From contig CAZHTS010000008.1 in the NCBI GenBank assembly GCA_964535315.1, positions 26,169 through 90,168 on the forward strand: 64,000 bases of DNA, read 5' to 3'. Each line of letters begins with the position of its first letter. Within the stretch, counting starts at the first letter, position 1. The notes beneath the pieces are model-generated. The model was not told the DNA's origin, made no database searches, and worked only from the letters and a program-made list of their open reading frames with translations. Position numbers and translations under genes: made by a program. This stretch comes from CAZHTS01 sp964535315 (GTDB lineage: Bacteria; Chloroflexota; Anaerolineae; Anaerolineales; Anaerolineaceae). This document shows positions 1 through 7,531 of this stretch, piece by piece.

Positions 1-2
1 AG

Positions 3-32
3 CGTCCGGCGACGCTGGAACTGATGAAATAA
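3..32 (+). CDS. 3' end of an upstream coding region (partial)
   Basis: Reading from base 3, an open frame gives RPATLELMK followed by TAA at 30-32. It could be the last nine residues of a gene that starts outside the window. It sits 29 bases before the next start codon, so the two could be co-transcribed. The fragment is too short to assign a family, and chance openness cannot be excluded. Confidence 0.3.
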   Translation, partial: RPATLELMK

Positions 33-61
33 TCACAGGTTTTTGTAACGGGAGGTGGATC

Positions 62-889
62 ATGAACCGCAAGATGTCTCGTCCCTGGTTGGTGGCTGGT
101 GCGCTCATCAATGTAATTGTGGTGTTGTATCTGTCGTTGTACTTCAATCCCAATGTCACAGAGACCTCACTGTTGTGGGTGTCGGTGTTGGCGCCGGTCT
201 TTGCCAGCCTGCTGACCCTGGGGGCGATGCTGTACGCCCGGCATGGGGCCATCCCGGTGGAAGCGACGGTCTGGCGTTGGTTGTCGTTTGGTTTTGCTTC
301 CTGGTGTGTTGCAGAGGCCCTGTCGGCTTATGTATCCATGCGGGAAGAGACAGCCTACCTGGCGGCGTCGTTCATCGATGTGATCTGGCTGGCAGGCTAT
401 CTGTTGATCGGTTCGGCCATTCTGCGCTATCTGGTGCAGCGCCGGGGCCATTTGAACTGGATCAAGATCAGCATGGCGGTACTGGCGTGCGGCGGGTTGA
501 CTTCGCTGGTCTTTCTGGCGCTGCTCAAGCCGATGACCGATAACTACGCCATTGGGGTTGGTGCGGAAAGATTTTTCAATACCATTTACCCCCTGCTGGA
601 TGTGATTTTGGCAACGGGCGGGTTGCTGGTGCTGCTGACCTTTGAGCGCAAAAACTGGTGGCAGCCGTGGTTGTTCCTGGCTGGCTCGATGATGGTCTGG
701 GCTTTTGCCGATCTGTGGTATGCAATTTTCAGCATGGTCAGTTTGCCGTCGCCCTCGCTGTTTTCGGCCATCACGTTTGACTTGCCTTATTTACTGGCTT
801 ATCTGCTGGCAGGCGCCGGGTGTATGTTGCAGCCGATGAGTGAGAGTGTATCCAACCGGCTGCAACTGGCTGTGGCCCCCGAACATTAA
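62..889 (+). CDS. Polytopic membrane protein of unknown function
   Basis: This is a 275-residue protein with about eight hydrophobic segments spread evenly from residue 10 to 260, short loops and no recognisable soluble domain. A GGAGG ribosome binding site lies just before ATG 62. The layout (pairs of helices, an Arg/Lys-rich loop RRGHLNWIK near residue 125, Trp-rich helices) is like the membrane input regions found in front of GGDEF or kinase domains, but no output domain follows. I cannot name a family. It is followed by a tandem repeat and a hairpin and faces the M28 peptidase gene tail to tail. Confidence 0.8.
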   Translation: MNRKMSRPWLVAGALINVIVVLYLSLYFNPNVTETSLLWVSVLAPVFASLLTLGAMLYARHGAIPVEATVWRWLSFGFASWCVAEALSAYVSMREETAYLAASFIDVIWLAGYLLIGSAILRYLVQRRGHLNWIKISMAVLACGGLTSLVFLALLKPMTDNYAIGVGAERFFNTIYPLLDVILATGGLLVLLTFERKNWWQPWLFLAGSMMVWAFADLWYAIFSMVSLPSPSLFSAITFDLPYLLAYLLAGAGCMLQPMSESVSNRLQLAVAPEH

Positions 890-890
890 C

Positions 891-972
891 GGTAGTTTAT
901 CGGTGCCTTTTACAGGTAGTTCTTACAGGTAGCTTTACTGGTAGTTTATTGGTAGTTTTTTTACTGGTAGTG
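891..972 (+). repeat. Degenerate GGTAG-T(n) tandem repeat
   Basis: About seven imperfect units of 11-15 bases follow each other, each beginning GGTAG (one GGTGC, one GGTAGC) and continuing as a T-rich tail such as TTTATC, TTCTTACA or TTTTTTTACT. The block begins directly after the stop codon of the membrane protein and ends at the hairpin at 973. It looks like slippage-generated sequence and has no coding capacity. Confidence 0.7.
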
Positions 973-1005
973 TTGAGGGTGGGTCCGGAAATGGCCCACC
1001 CTCAA
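973..1005. terminator. Intergenic hairpin between convergent genes
   Basis: TTGAGGGTGGG at 973-983 pairs with CCCACCCTCAA at 995-1005, giving an 11-bp stem around TCCGGAAATGG. It lies between two converging genes, so it probably ends transcription from both sides, although neither side has a long U run. Confidence 0.6.
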
Positions 1006-1008
1006 TGT

Positions 1009-2193
1009 TTAACGCTGATCCAGTTGGGTCAGCATGGCCAATGCGAAGCGGGCGGCGCGCTCCAGCCCTTCGGGATGAAGGTGATGGGCATTGTCGCTGT
1101 GCTGGTGCCAGTTTTCAAGCCAGCCATCCGGGCCGACGCCGGCCAGGCAGATGCCGCGAAAGCCTCGTTGGCGTAACGAGCCGACTTCCTCGACGATTAC
1201 GGGCGCAGCCCCGCTCACATCTAGCTCCGGGTGATGCTTGCTGGTTTCCTCTGCCCAGGCGAGCGATTCGGCGTCGGGAGTATACCCCCCGCCGGGTGTC
1301 ACGCCGTGCCGGGTCACATAGACGACGCGTTTACAGCCCACCATTTCGAAATCCAGAAACCAGGCGTTGGCCAGTTGCTGTCCATACCGGTCGAGCAGGG
1401 CGTGCATGCCCATACAACCGCTTTCCTCTGCGCCGGTAAACGCCAGCCAGACCTCGGTATGTTGCAGCGGGTTCTTTTTCAGGTGAGATCCCAGGCCGAG
1501 TAAACAGGCGACCGCGCTGGCGTTGTCGTTGGCGCCGTTGACAAAGCCGTCGGTTTCCTCGCTCCAGATTTTGGCCAGCGTATACAGGATGCCCCCCAGG
1601 CTGATCCATTGCAGCGTTTTTGCGGCTTTGCGCGAGCCCAACGATCTGCCCAACAGGGCCAGGCCGTTGACCAGGGGGATTACGGCCGAAGTGGTGGTAA
1701 GCAAGGGGATGAGGTGCTTTTGCGAGGGGGCAAAACTTGGCCGGGCTTTGTTGGTGTCGATATGACCGATCAGGACGACGCGTTGATGCATTTCCTGGCT
1801 GGCGGGGATGCGTACGATGAGATTGGCGGTTGCCGTGTTGGAATATAAGCGCCGCAGCGGCTGGCGCCGCCCGCGAATAGATTGGGCGACATGATAAGCG
1901 CTGAGCAGCCCGGACAGGCCCCCAAAAAACTGACCGAAACGACCAAAGGCGCCAAGCATGTTGCCGGCCAGAGAGATTAAGATGGAGACGAAATACAGGT
2001 CTCCCCAGCTTTTACTGGCCATAAAGGTTTGCTCTTCGAAATCTTCGTCGGCAAAACCAGTGGCTTTGAGCTGAGAGCGAATGTAGCCCCGAGCCTGTGC
2101 TTCTTGCGGTCCGCCAACCGGGCGCGGTCCGATGACCTCGGATAGTTCCCAGACGTGTTTCATCAATGCGGCGGAATGCAGGAAATCATTCAT
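1009..2193 (-). CDS. M28-family zinc aminopeptidase with hydrophobic insertions
   Basis: This is a 394-residue metallopeptidase of the M28 (Zn exopeptidase) family, which removes N-terminal amino acids using two zinc ions. The family ligands are visible in order: GHID (His144, Asp146), NDN with Asp223, the GAEES pair Glu256-Glu257, Asp281 in FLDFEM, and a C-terminal WHQHSDNAHH. Two hydrophobic stretches (about 67-100 and 160-182) are unusual for soluble members and may place it at the membrane. The start has a clear AGGAGG site. The gene stands alone, divergent from moeB. The substrate is unknown. Confidence 0.85.
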   Translation of the reverse strand: MNDFLHSAALMKHVWELSEVIGPRPVGGPQEAQARGYIRSQLKATGFADEDFEEQTFMASKSWGDLYFVSILISLAGNMLGAFGRFGQFFGGLSGLLSAYHVAQSIRGRRQPLRRLYSNTATANLIVRIPASQEMHQRVVLIGHIDTNKARPSFAPSQKHLIPLLTTTSAVIPLVNGLALLGRSLGSRKAAKTLQWISLGGILYTLAKIWSEETDGFVNGANDNASAVACLLGLGSHLKKNPLQHTEVWLAFTGAEESGCMGMHALLDRYGQQLANAWFLDFEMVGCKRVVYVTRHGVTPGGGYTPDAESLAWAEETSKHHPELDVSGAAPVIVEEVGSLRQRGFRGICLAGVGPDGWLENWHQHSDNAHHLHPEGLERAARFALAMLTQLDQR

Positions 2194-2296
2194 GCTGTTA
2201 CCTCCTACAATGAGATGGATTAATTGTATCCTTTTTTTCGATTGTATGCATATTCCGGTGATGCGAACGCCCTTTATTTTTGGGGCGTGTTTTTAT

Positions 2297-2334
2297 TTGT
2301 CGGACTGCCGGCTTTTTGGTATCATCTAGATGAT
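2297..2334 (+). promoter_or_regulatory. Predicted moeB promoter with overlapping palindrome
   Basis: TTGTCG (2297-2302) and TATCAT (2320-2325) are separated by 17 bases, a sigma-70-like arrangement ending about 23 bases before the moeB start. The perfect palindrome ATCATCTAGATGAT at 2321-2334 overlaps the -10 box and the predicted start site, where a repressor would fit. Confidence 0.5.
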
Positions 2335-2348
2335 GCACAGGAGGTTTC

Positions 2349-3494
2349 ATGGTACTGTCTCAGGAAGAATATTTACGCTATTCACGCCATTTGCTCATTC
2401 CCGAAGTGGGCCTGGAGGGGCAGAAAAAACTTAAGGCGGCTTCGGTGTTGCTTGTTGGCAGCGGTGGGCTCGGTTCGCCGGTGGCGTTATACCTGGCGGC
2501 GGCCGGAGTGGGGTGCATTGGTGTGGTGGATTATGATGTGGTCGATTCGTCTAACTTGCAGCGCCAGGTGATTCATGGCAGCGGTGGGGTTGGCCGTTTG
2601 AAGGTTGAATCGGCGCGCCAGCGTATGTTGGATCTTAACCCGTACATTGAGGTGCAGGTTTTCAACGAATTATTTCAGGCGCAAAATGCGCGGCAGATAG
2701 CCGGTGGTTTTGATATTGTGGTAGATGGAACGGATAATTTTCCGTCGCGTTACCTGATCAATGATCTGTGCGTCCTGACCGGACGCCCGTATGTCTACGG
2801 TTCGATCTTTCGCTTTGAGGGTCAGGTGAGCGTCTTCGATGCGCGCCAGGGGCCGTGTTATCGTTGCTTGTTCCCCGAACCGCCGCCGCCAGGGCTGGTG
2901 CCGGCCTGTGGGGATGGTGGGGTGTTTGGTGTTTTGCCGGGCACCATTGGCACGCTCCAGGCAACGGAGGTGATTAAGATCATTGTCGGAGCGGGTGCTT
3001 CGTTGGTGGGTAAGTTGCTGTTATACGATGCGCTGGAATTATCGTTTCAAACGGTGGCGTTACGCAAGAACCCCCGGTGCAAGATTTGCGGCGAGCAGGC
3101 GACGATCAGCGATTTGATCGATTATGAAGCTTTTTGTGGCGTCCCGGCCAATGACCGCCATGAGGCCGCGGCGACGCAATGGGATATGGAACCGCAAGAA
3201 CTGGCTGAATGTTTGCGGCGCGGCGATGACCTGCTGCTGATAGACGTGCGCGAGCCGGTTGAGTCGCAGGTCTCGACCTTGCCGGGGGCGCGGGTGATCC
3301 CATATGGGCAGTTGGCCAGCCGGTATGGAGAACTTGACCGGGCAAAACTGGTAGTTCTGTTTTGCCGGACGGGCAGCCGTTCCTCGCACGGTTTGCAAAT
3401 TCTGGCCGGTCTGGGATTTGATCGCCTCCGCCATTTGCGGGGTGGGATCAACGCCTGGGCGCGCCAGATTGATACGAGCATGTATCAGTATTGA
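2349..3494 (+). CDS. moeB: MoeB/ThiF-type adenylyltransferase with C-terminal rhodanese domain (MoeBR/MoeZ type)
   Basis: This is a 381-residue E1-like enzyme. It adenylates the C-terminal Gly-Gly of a small sulfur carrier (MoaD or ThiS type) and passes sulfur to it for molybdopterin, thiamine or related synthesis. Residues 1-250 form the ThiF fold with GSGGLGSP for ATP, DGTDNF, and zinc pairs CYRC and CKIC. Residues 275-375 are a rhodanese domain with active-site loop CRTGSRS (Cys339). AGGAGG precedes ATG 2349. Two molybdenum enzymes in the window would need this pathway. It may serve several carriers, so the exact partner is open. Confidence 0.9.
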   Translation: MVLSQEEYLRYSRHLLIPEVGLEGQKKLKAASVLLVGSGGLGSPVALYLAAAGVGCIGVVDYDVVDSSNLQRQVIHGSGGVGRLKVESARQRMLDLNPYIEVQVFNELFQAQNARQIAGGFDIVVDGTDNFPSRYLINDLCVLTGRPYVYGSIFRFEGQVSVFDARQGPCYRCLFPEPPPPGLVPACGDGGVFGVLPGTIGTLQATEVIKIIVGAGASLVGKLLLYDALELSFQTVALRKNPRCKICGEQATISDLIDYEAFCGVPANDRHEAAATQWDMEPQELAECLRRGDDLLLIDVREPVESQVSTLPGARVIPYGQLASRYGELDRAKLVVLFCRTGSRSSHGLQILAGLGFDRLRHLRGGINAWARQIDTSMYQY

Positions 3495-3507
3495 GAAGGA
3501 GGTTATT

Positions 3508-4341
3508 ATGAAACGCTATGGCATTTTCTTGTGGGGCCTGATTTTTGTGTTTGCGGCGATCGCCTGCCGCTTTGGCGGCGAGACGCCTGCCAACCAACCG
3601 CCGCCGGCTACGTCGACCGTCCCGGTTGAAATTGCGGCGACGCCGACACCAGTCCCCGCTGCTTCTGCTACATCGTTGGCGCCCACCGCGATTCCGGTGT
3701 CAGTGATGAAGCTGGAAACGCGCTCGATCCAGGAAAAAAGCGATACACCGCCCTACAAGCTGGATATCCAACTGCCGCAAATGGAACCGGCAGGGCAGCC
3801 GTGGGTGGATCACTTCAATCAGAAAATTGATGAAGAAGTCAACAAGCAGATTGCGGCGTTCAAAGATGCATTGAAAGATGTAGAGCCCATTGAAGGGCTG
3901 CCGGACAGCGAATTGACCGTGCGATACGAAATCTCTTATGCCAACAACGGCCTGGTGAGCGTTTTATTTGAGGGTTCGCAATATGTGACCGGGGCTGCCC
4001 ATCCTTTTCCTTATATGGTTGCAGTCAACTATGATGTGCAGGCTGATCGAGTGTTGACCCTGGCAGATTTATTCAATCCGGGTGCGAATTATCTCGATCC
4101 GATTGCCGCGTATTGCAAAGAAGATCTGAAGAAACAGGGCGTGCTGGAATTTGAGGAAGGCGCCTTGCCCACGGCAGAAAACTACCAGGTCTGGACATTG
4201 CAGGCGGACGGTTTGCGCATCTCATTTGGCGCCTACCAGGTGGGGCCTTATGCGGCCGGGCCGCAAAAGGTGATCGTGCCCTACGCCCGATTAAAGTCGA
4301 TGGCGCCGGCCGATGGCGTCCTGGCGCGGATTGCGCCGTGA
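3508..4341 (+). CDS. Lipoprotein with DUF3298/RsiV-like C-terminal domain
   Basis: This is a 277-residue exported lipoprotein. It has a short basic N-terminus and a hydrophobic helix ending in the lipobox AAIAC (Cys20), then about 45 residues rich in Pro, Thr and Ala that form a linker. The C-terminal part (residues 75-277), with SYANNGLVSVLFEGSQY, GAAHP and a late ADLFNPG, matches the DUF3298 pattern seen in RsiV-like anti-sigma factors and cell-envelope proteins. An open frame extends upstream to 3418, but the AAGGAGG before ATG 3508 fixes the start. No sigma factor is adjacent, so an anti-sigma role is not supported. Confidence 0.75.
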   Translation: MKRYGIFLWGLIFVFAAIACRFGGETPANQPPPATSTVPVEIAATPTPVPAASATSLAPTAIPVSVMKLETRSIQEKSDTPPYKLDIQLPQMEPAGQPWVDHFNQKIDEEVNKQIAAFKDALKDVEPIEGLPDSELTVRYEISYANNGLVSVLFEGSQYVTGAAHPFPYMVAVNYDVQADRVLTLADLFNPGANYLDPIAAYCKEDLKKQGVLEFEEGALPTAENYQVWTLQADGLRISFGAYQVGPYAAGPQKVIVPYARLKSMAPADGVLARIAP

Positions 4342-5498
4342 TGCGGCGTGAGGAACGGGCGCTGGCCGCCTGGTTATTTGCATTGCGAGATACCGATCCT
4401 GGACGGCGCGAGGCAGCCGTCCAGGCGTTGGATCAATTGGGCTGGCAGGCTGATGCCAGTGAGGAGGGCGCGATATACTTGATTGCCAAAGGGGAATGGC
4501 AACGTTGCGCCGGGATTGGCGCCCCGGCTGTCCGCCCGCTGTTGGCTGCGGTGCGTGAGCGCGACGGTGTGCGCAGCGAGCGGGCGGTTGAGGCCCTGCT
4601 CGAATTGCGTGATCTACGTTCCGTGCGGCCTTTGATTGCGGCCTTGTCCGATCCTTTCCCCGATGTACAGCAGGCTGCGGCGCGGGCGTTAGCCCGCCTG
4701 GGCGACCCACAGGCTATTGCGCCGCTGTTGGGTCTCTTGCGCAGCGAGTTGAGTAGTGTGCGGACGGCGGCGGCGGAGGCGCTGGCGCGATTGGGCTGGC
4801 AGCCGGATCGCAGCGAAGCAGCTGCAATTTATTTCCTGGCGCGGGGCGATTGGGACTGCTGCGCGGCGATTGGTGAGGCGGCCTTGCGCCCGTTGTTGGC
4901 GGCGTTTAAATCGTCGTCCTTCGTCGTTCGCCAGAAGGCGGCCGAAGCCCTTGGAAAGACGCGCAGTGTGCAGGCCATCGCTCCCTTGTTGTTGGGCATT
5001 CAAGACGAGAATATGAATGTGCGCGCCAGCGTGGTGGCTGCCCTGGATCGCCTGGGATGGAACCCGGATGGCAGTGTGGCGGCGGCGATTTATTACGTCT
5101 ACAAGCGTGATTGGCAGGGGTGTGTGCGTGTTGGACAGAATGCTGTCCAACCTCTGCTGGCTGTATTAGATGGGGCAGTGGATGAAGAAGCGCGCCAGAA
5201 TGCGGCGTATGCCCTCAAGGAATTGGGATGGACGTTTGAACGGATCAATCGTTATCGTCGCGAAGAACGTTATGCCCGTTTGGGCGATGAGGGAATCGTA
5301 GCCGAGCTGCTATCTACTTATGCCGGTATGATGCCGGCTGAATGGCGTTTGCAGGCGCGCCGGGTTGGGGAATACCTTCAGGAGAGCGGCGGCCTCGAGA
5401 CCATGCGGCGGATTTATGCCGGCGTGGTCGCGGCCGATTTTTCTGTGGCTCAATCCTTGAATAAGGCCTGGATTGGTCTGGGTGGGTGGAAGGGTTGA
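4341..5498 (+). CDS. HEAT-repeat protein with a triplicated LGW...IY..W module
   Basis: This 385-residue soluble protein is made of HEAT/PBS-lyase-like helical repeats, which usually form protein-binding scaffolds. A distinctive motif of about 45 residues occurs three times (near residues 32, 147 and 237). It reads LGWxxDxSxxxAIYxxxxxxWxxCxxIGxxAxxPLL and is separated by ordinary HEAT units such as VRPLIAALSDPFPDVQQAAA. ATG 4341 overlaps the previous TGA by one base; GTG 4338 is an alternative. The overlap suggests translation coupled to the lipoprotein. The partner is unknown. The C-terminal 80 residues are not repetitive. Confidence 0.85.
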   Translation: MRREERALAAWLFALRDTDPGRREAAVQALDQLGWQADASEEGAIYLIAKGEWQRCAGIGAPAVRPLLAAVRERDGVRSERAVEALLELRDLRSVRPLIAALSDPFPDVQQAAARALARLGDPQAIAPLLGLLRSELSSVRTAAAEALARLGWQPDRSEAAAIYFLARGDWDCCAAIGEAALRPLLAAFKSSSFVVRQKAAEALGKTRSVQAIAPLLLGIQDENMNVRASVVAALDRLGWNPDGSVAAAIYYVYKRDWQGCVRVGQNAVQPLLAVLDGAVDEEARQNAAYALKELGWTFERINRYRREERYARLGDEGIVAELLSTYAGMMPAEWRLQARRVGEYLQESGGLETMRRIYAGVVAADFSVAQSLNKAWIGLGGWKG

Positions 5499-5617
5499 TG
5501 TGTTTGTGTATAAGCTATTGGGGATGCGCTTTGTAAGCTCGAGCGGTACAATGATGGATGTATCTTCTGCATATCCGGTTGGATGCAGATATATACATCA
5601 AGGATGAGGTTGATATT

Positions 5618-6496
5618 ATGGTAAATTCTGTTGAGAATAAGAGTGCAAAAGTATTACTGGCGGTTTTGGCGCATCCAGACGATGAGACCTTTGGAATGGG
5701 CGGGACGCTGGCTTTGTACGCCCAGCGGGGTGTGGAAGTCCATCTGGTTTGTGCGACGCGGGGGGAAGTGGGTGAGATGGACGAACGGTTGATGGTTGGG
5801 TTTTCATCTGTCGCCGAACGCAGAGAATCTGAACTGCGCTGCGCCGCCGGAACGTTGGGATTGAGCGGCGTTCACTTTCTCGGCTACCGCGACTCAGGAA
5901 TGCCTGGATCGCCGGACAATCAGCATCCACAGGCGCTGGCGGCACAGCCGGTGGCGATCGTCGCCGGGCGGGTGGCGCATTATGTCCGCCTGCTGCGTCC
6001 ACAGGTCGTGCTGACTTTTGATCCGATCGGCGGTTACCGCCACCCAGACCATATTGCCATCCATAATGCCACAGTGCAGGCTTTTGACCTGGCGGGCGAT
6101 AACTCGTTTGTTGATGAGGAAGGGCTTCCTCCATATCGGGCGCAAAAGTTGTATTTTCAGGTGATCTCACGTTTGTTTTTGCGGGTCGTGGTGCGGTTTT
6201 TGCAATTGATCGGACGTGATCCGCGTCGTTTCGGCACAAACCAGGATATTGATCTGTTGTCGATTGTCGAGGTCAGCTTTCCAACGCATGCGCGCATCGA
6301 TTATCGCCCGGTGGTGAGGATTCGCGAGGCGGCAGCGCACTGTCACGAGAGTCAGGGCGGGCGCCAGCAGGGCAAGGGGATTGGCGGCGTGCTGCGCCGC
6401 TTGTTTTCTGCCAGCGAAAATTACATGCGTGCCTATCCGCCGCCGCGAAACGGTTATGTGGAGAAGGATTTGTTTGAGGACGTGGTATTGCCGTAG
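5618..6496 (+). CDS. PIG-L/LmbE-family deacetylase
   Basis: This is a 292-residue zinc-dependent N-deacetylase of the PIG-L family, which typically acts on N-acetylglucosaminyl conjugates (mycothiol or bacillithiol precursors, lipids, antibiotics). The zinc and catalytic motif AHPDDE is at residues 18-23 and the second motif HPDH follows within GGYRHPDH. The open frame extends to 5558, but ATG 5618 with AGGATGAGG before it gives the usual N-terminus. No thiol-biosynthesis gene is next to it, so the substrate is unassigned. A strong hairpin follows. Confidence 0.85.
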   Translation: MVNSVENKSAKVLLAVLAHPDDETFGMGGTLALYAQRGVEVHLVCATRGEVGEMDERLMVGFSSVAERRESELRCAAGTLGLSGVHFLGYRDSGMPGSPDNQHPQALAAQPVAIVAGRVAHYVRLLRPQVVLTFDPIGGYRHPDHIAIHNATVQAFDLAGDNSFVDEEGLPPYRAQKLYFQVISRLFLRVVVRFLQLIGRDPRRFGTNQDIDLLSIVEVSFPTHARIDYRPVVRIREAAAHCHESQGGRQQGKGIGGVLRRLFSASENYMRAYPPPRNGYVEKDLFEDVVLP

Positions 6497-6513
6497 CGGT
6501 TATTCATTTTTAC

Positions 6514-6541
6514 TTGACGCATGCAGTCCTCTGGCTATAAA
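6514..6541 (+). promoter_or_regulatory. Predicted promoter of the zinc-ribbon gene
   Basis: TTGACG (6514-6519), a 16-base spacer and TATAAA (6536-6541) form a good sigma-70-type promoter. The start site would be about 40 bases before ATG 6588. The -10 box lies inside the hairpin that ends the upstream gene. Confidence 0.6.
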
Positions 6542-6561
6542 CTATAGCCAGAGGACTTTTA
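6525..6561 (+). terminator. Terminator of the PIG-L gene
   Basis: A perfect 15-bp stem (AGTCCTCTGGCTATA at 6525-6539 with its complement at 6543-6557) closes on a three-base AAC loop and is followed by TTTT. This is a classic intrinsic terminator, 29 bases after the PIG-L stop codon. Confidence 0.8.
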
Positions 6562-6587
6562 AAAAATCCGCACACAAGGAGATCAAT

Positions 6588-7358
6588 ATGGTTGCTGCAA
6601 CGCGCATGCCTCGTTATGATGTGAGAAATGATGGAGCGGGGCCGTATGCCGTTTTCTACTGTGAAGCCTGCCAACGCGAGTTTCGCAGCCAACCCAATGT
6701 GGGTAGCACGCTGGTGCAGGACCTGGGGCGGCAGGCGATGGGTGGCCTGTTGCGGAAGGTGCCGTTGATTGGCGGGGCGGCGGCCAACAGCCTGACGGGC
6801 GAGGATCCGCGCTATTCCTATAAGATGGATGCCGGCCAATTGGCGGAGGCATGGAAACAGGTGGAGGGGCATTTCCGGCAGTGCCCGACCTGTGACCGGA
6901 TCGTCTGTCTGTCTGATTTCGATACCGAGAGTGGCTATTGTCAGGAACACAGTCCGCGCACGAACGAGATTGCCGAGGCGCGCGGAGCGCAGGCAGGGGC
7001 GGCGCTAAAAGGATTGGCGAACGCCTTTGGCCTGGGTGAATCGATTGGGCAGGTCGGCGACGCCTTTAAACAGGCGGCGCAAACGGCGGCCAACGCCGGC
7101 AGCCAGCTGGCGCGTTGTCCGAAGGACGGTACGCTGGCGGCGCCGGGCACCAGGTTTTGCCCGGAATGTGGGACGGCGATGGTGCAGCCGGTCGCAGGTC
7201 GTTGCCCAAGTTGCGGCACCGAGGCGGCTGGGGCCAAGTTTTGCCCGAATTGTGGAACGAAGATTGAAGCGCGCCAACCCGCCGGAAAGTGCCCATCTTG
7301 TGGCGCCGACGCAAAGGGCGCCAAATTCTGTCCGGAATGCGGCACCCGGATCGTTTAA
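6588..7358 (+). CDS. Protein with three C-terminal zinc ribbons
   Basis: This is a 256-residue protein of unknown role. The N-terminal half has two more cysteine clusters (CEAC near residue 24, CPTC plus a CQEH site near 100-125). An Ala/Gly-rich middle part follows. The last 85 residues hold three double-Cys zinc-ribbon units (CPKDG..CPECG, CPSCG..CPNCG, CPSCG..CPECG). AAGGAG lies before ATG 6588; the longer open frame from 6381 overlaps the previous gene and its terminator and is rejected. Such proteins are common in Chloroflexota and often bind nucleic acid or proteins; nothing here decides which. Confidence 0.8.
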   Translation: MVAATRMPRYDVRNDGAGPYAVFYCEACQREFRSQPNVGSTLVQDLGRQAMGGLLRKVPLIGGAAANSLTGEDPRYSYKMDAGQLAEAWKQVEGHFRQCPTCDRIVCLSDFDTESGYCQEHSPRTNEIAEARGAQAGAALKGLANAFGLGESIGQVGDAFKQAAQTAANAGSQLARCPKDGTLAAPGTRFCPECGTAMVQPVAGRCPSCGTEAAGAKFCPNCGTKIEARQPAGKCPSCGADAKGAKFCPECGTRIV

Positions 7359-7441
7359 TAAAGCGCAAAGGCCATCGTTGGCAACAGGCCGAGGGAGAAT
7401 TTGATGGTTTGAGCATTGGTAATTTTTTCAAAACTATGCTA

Positions 7442-7459
7442 AACTTGTTATGACAAGTT
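7442..7459 (+). promoter_or_regulatory. AACTTG-N6-CAAGTT inverted repeat upstream of the transporter gene
   Basis: Two 6-base arms flank TTATGA, directly after a possible -10 box (TATGCT at 7435-7440). It lies 73 bases before the transporter start and could be an operator. No -35 box at the right distance is convincing. Confidence 0.3.
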
Positions 7460-7531
7460 GCCTGTCTGTTGGGTAAAGCAACCCTGACAGACTGGTTCAT
7501 GGGATTACATTACTGCCTATCGGAAGGTCTC

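Noticed and set aside
55..543. A 162-codon frame overlapping the first membrane protein
   Set aside because: It is low in hydrophobic order, rich in Gly/Val/Asp as expected of a shifted frame, and lacks a binding site; the frame starting at 62 is better in all respects.
891..972. A CRISPR array
   Set aside because: The units are only 11-15 bases, imperfect and without spacers; no cas genes are present.
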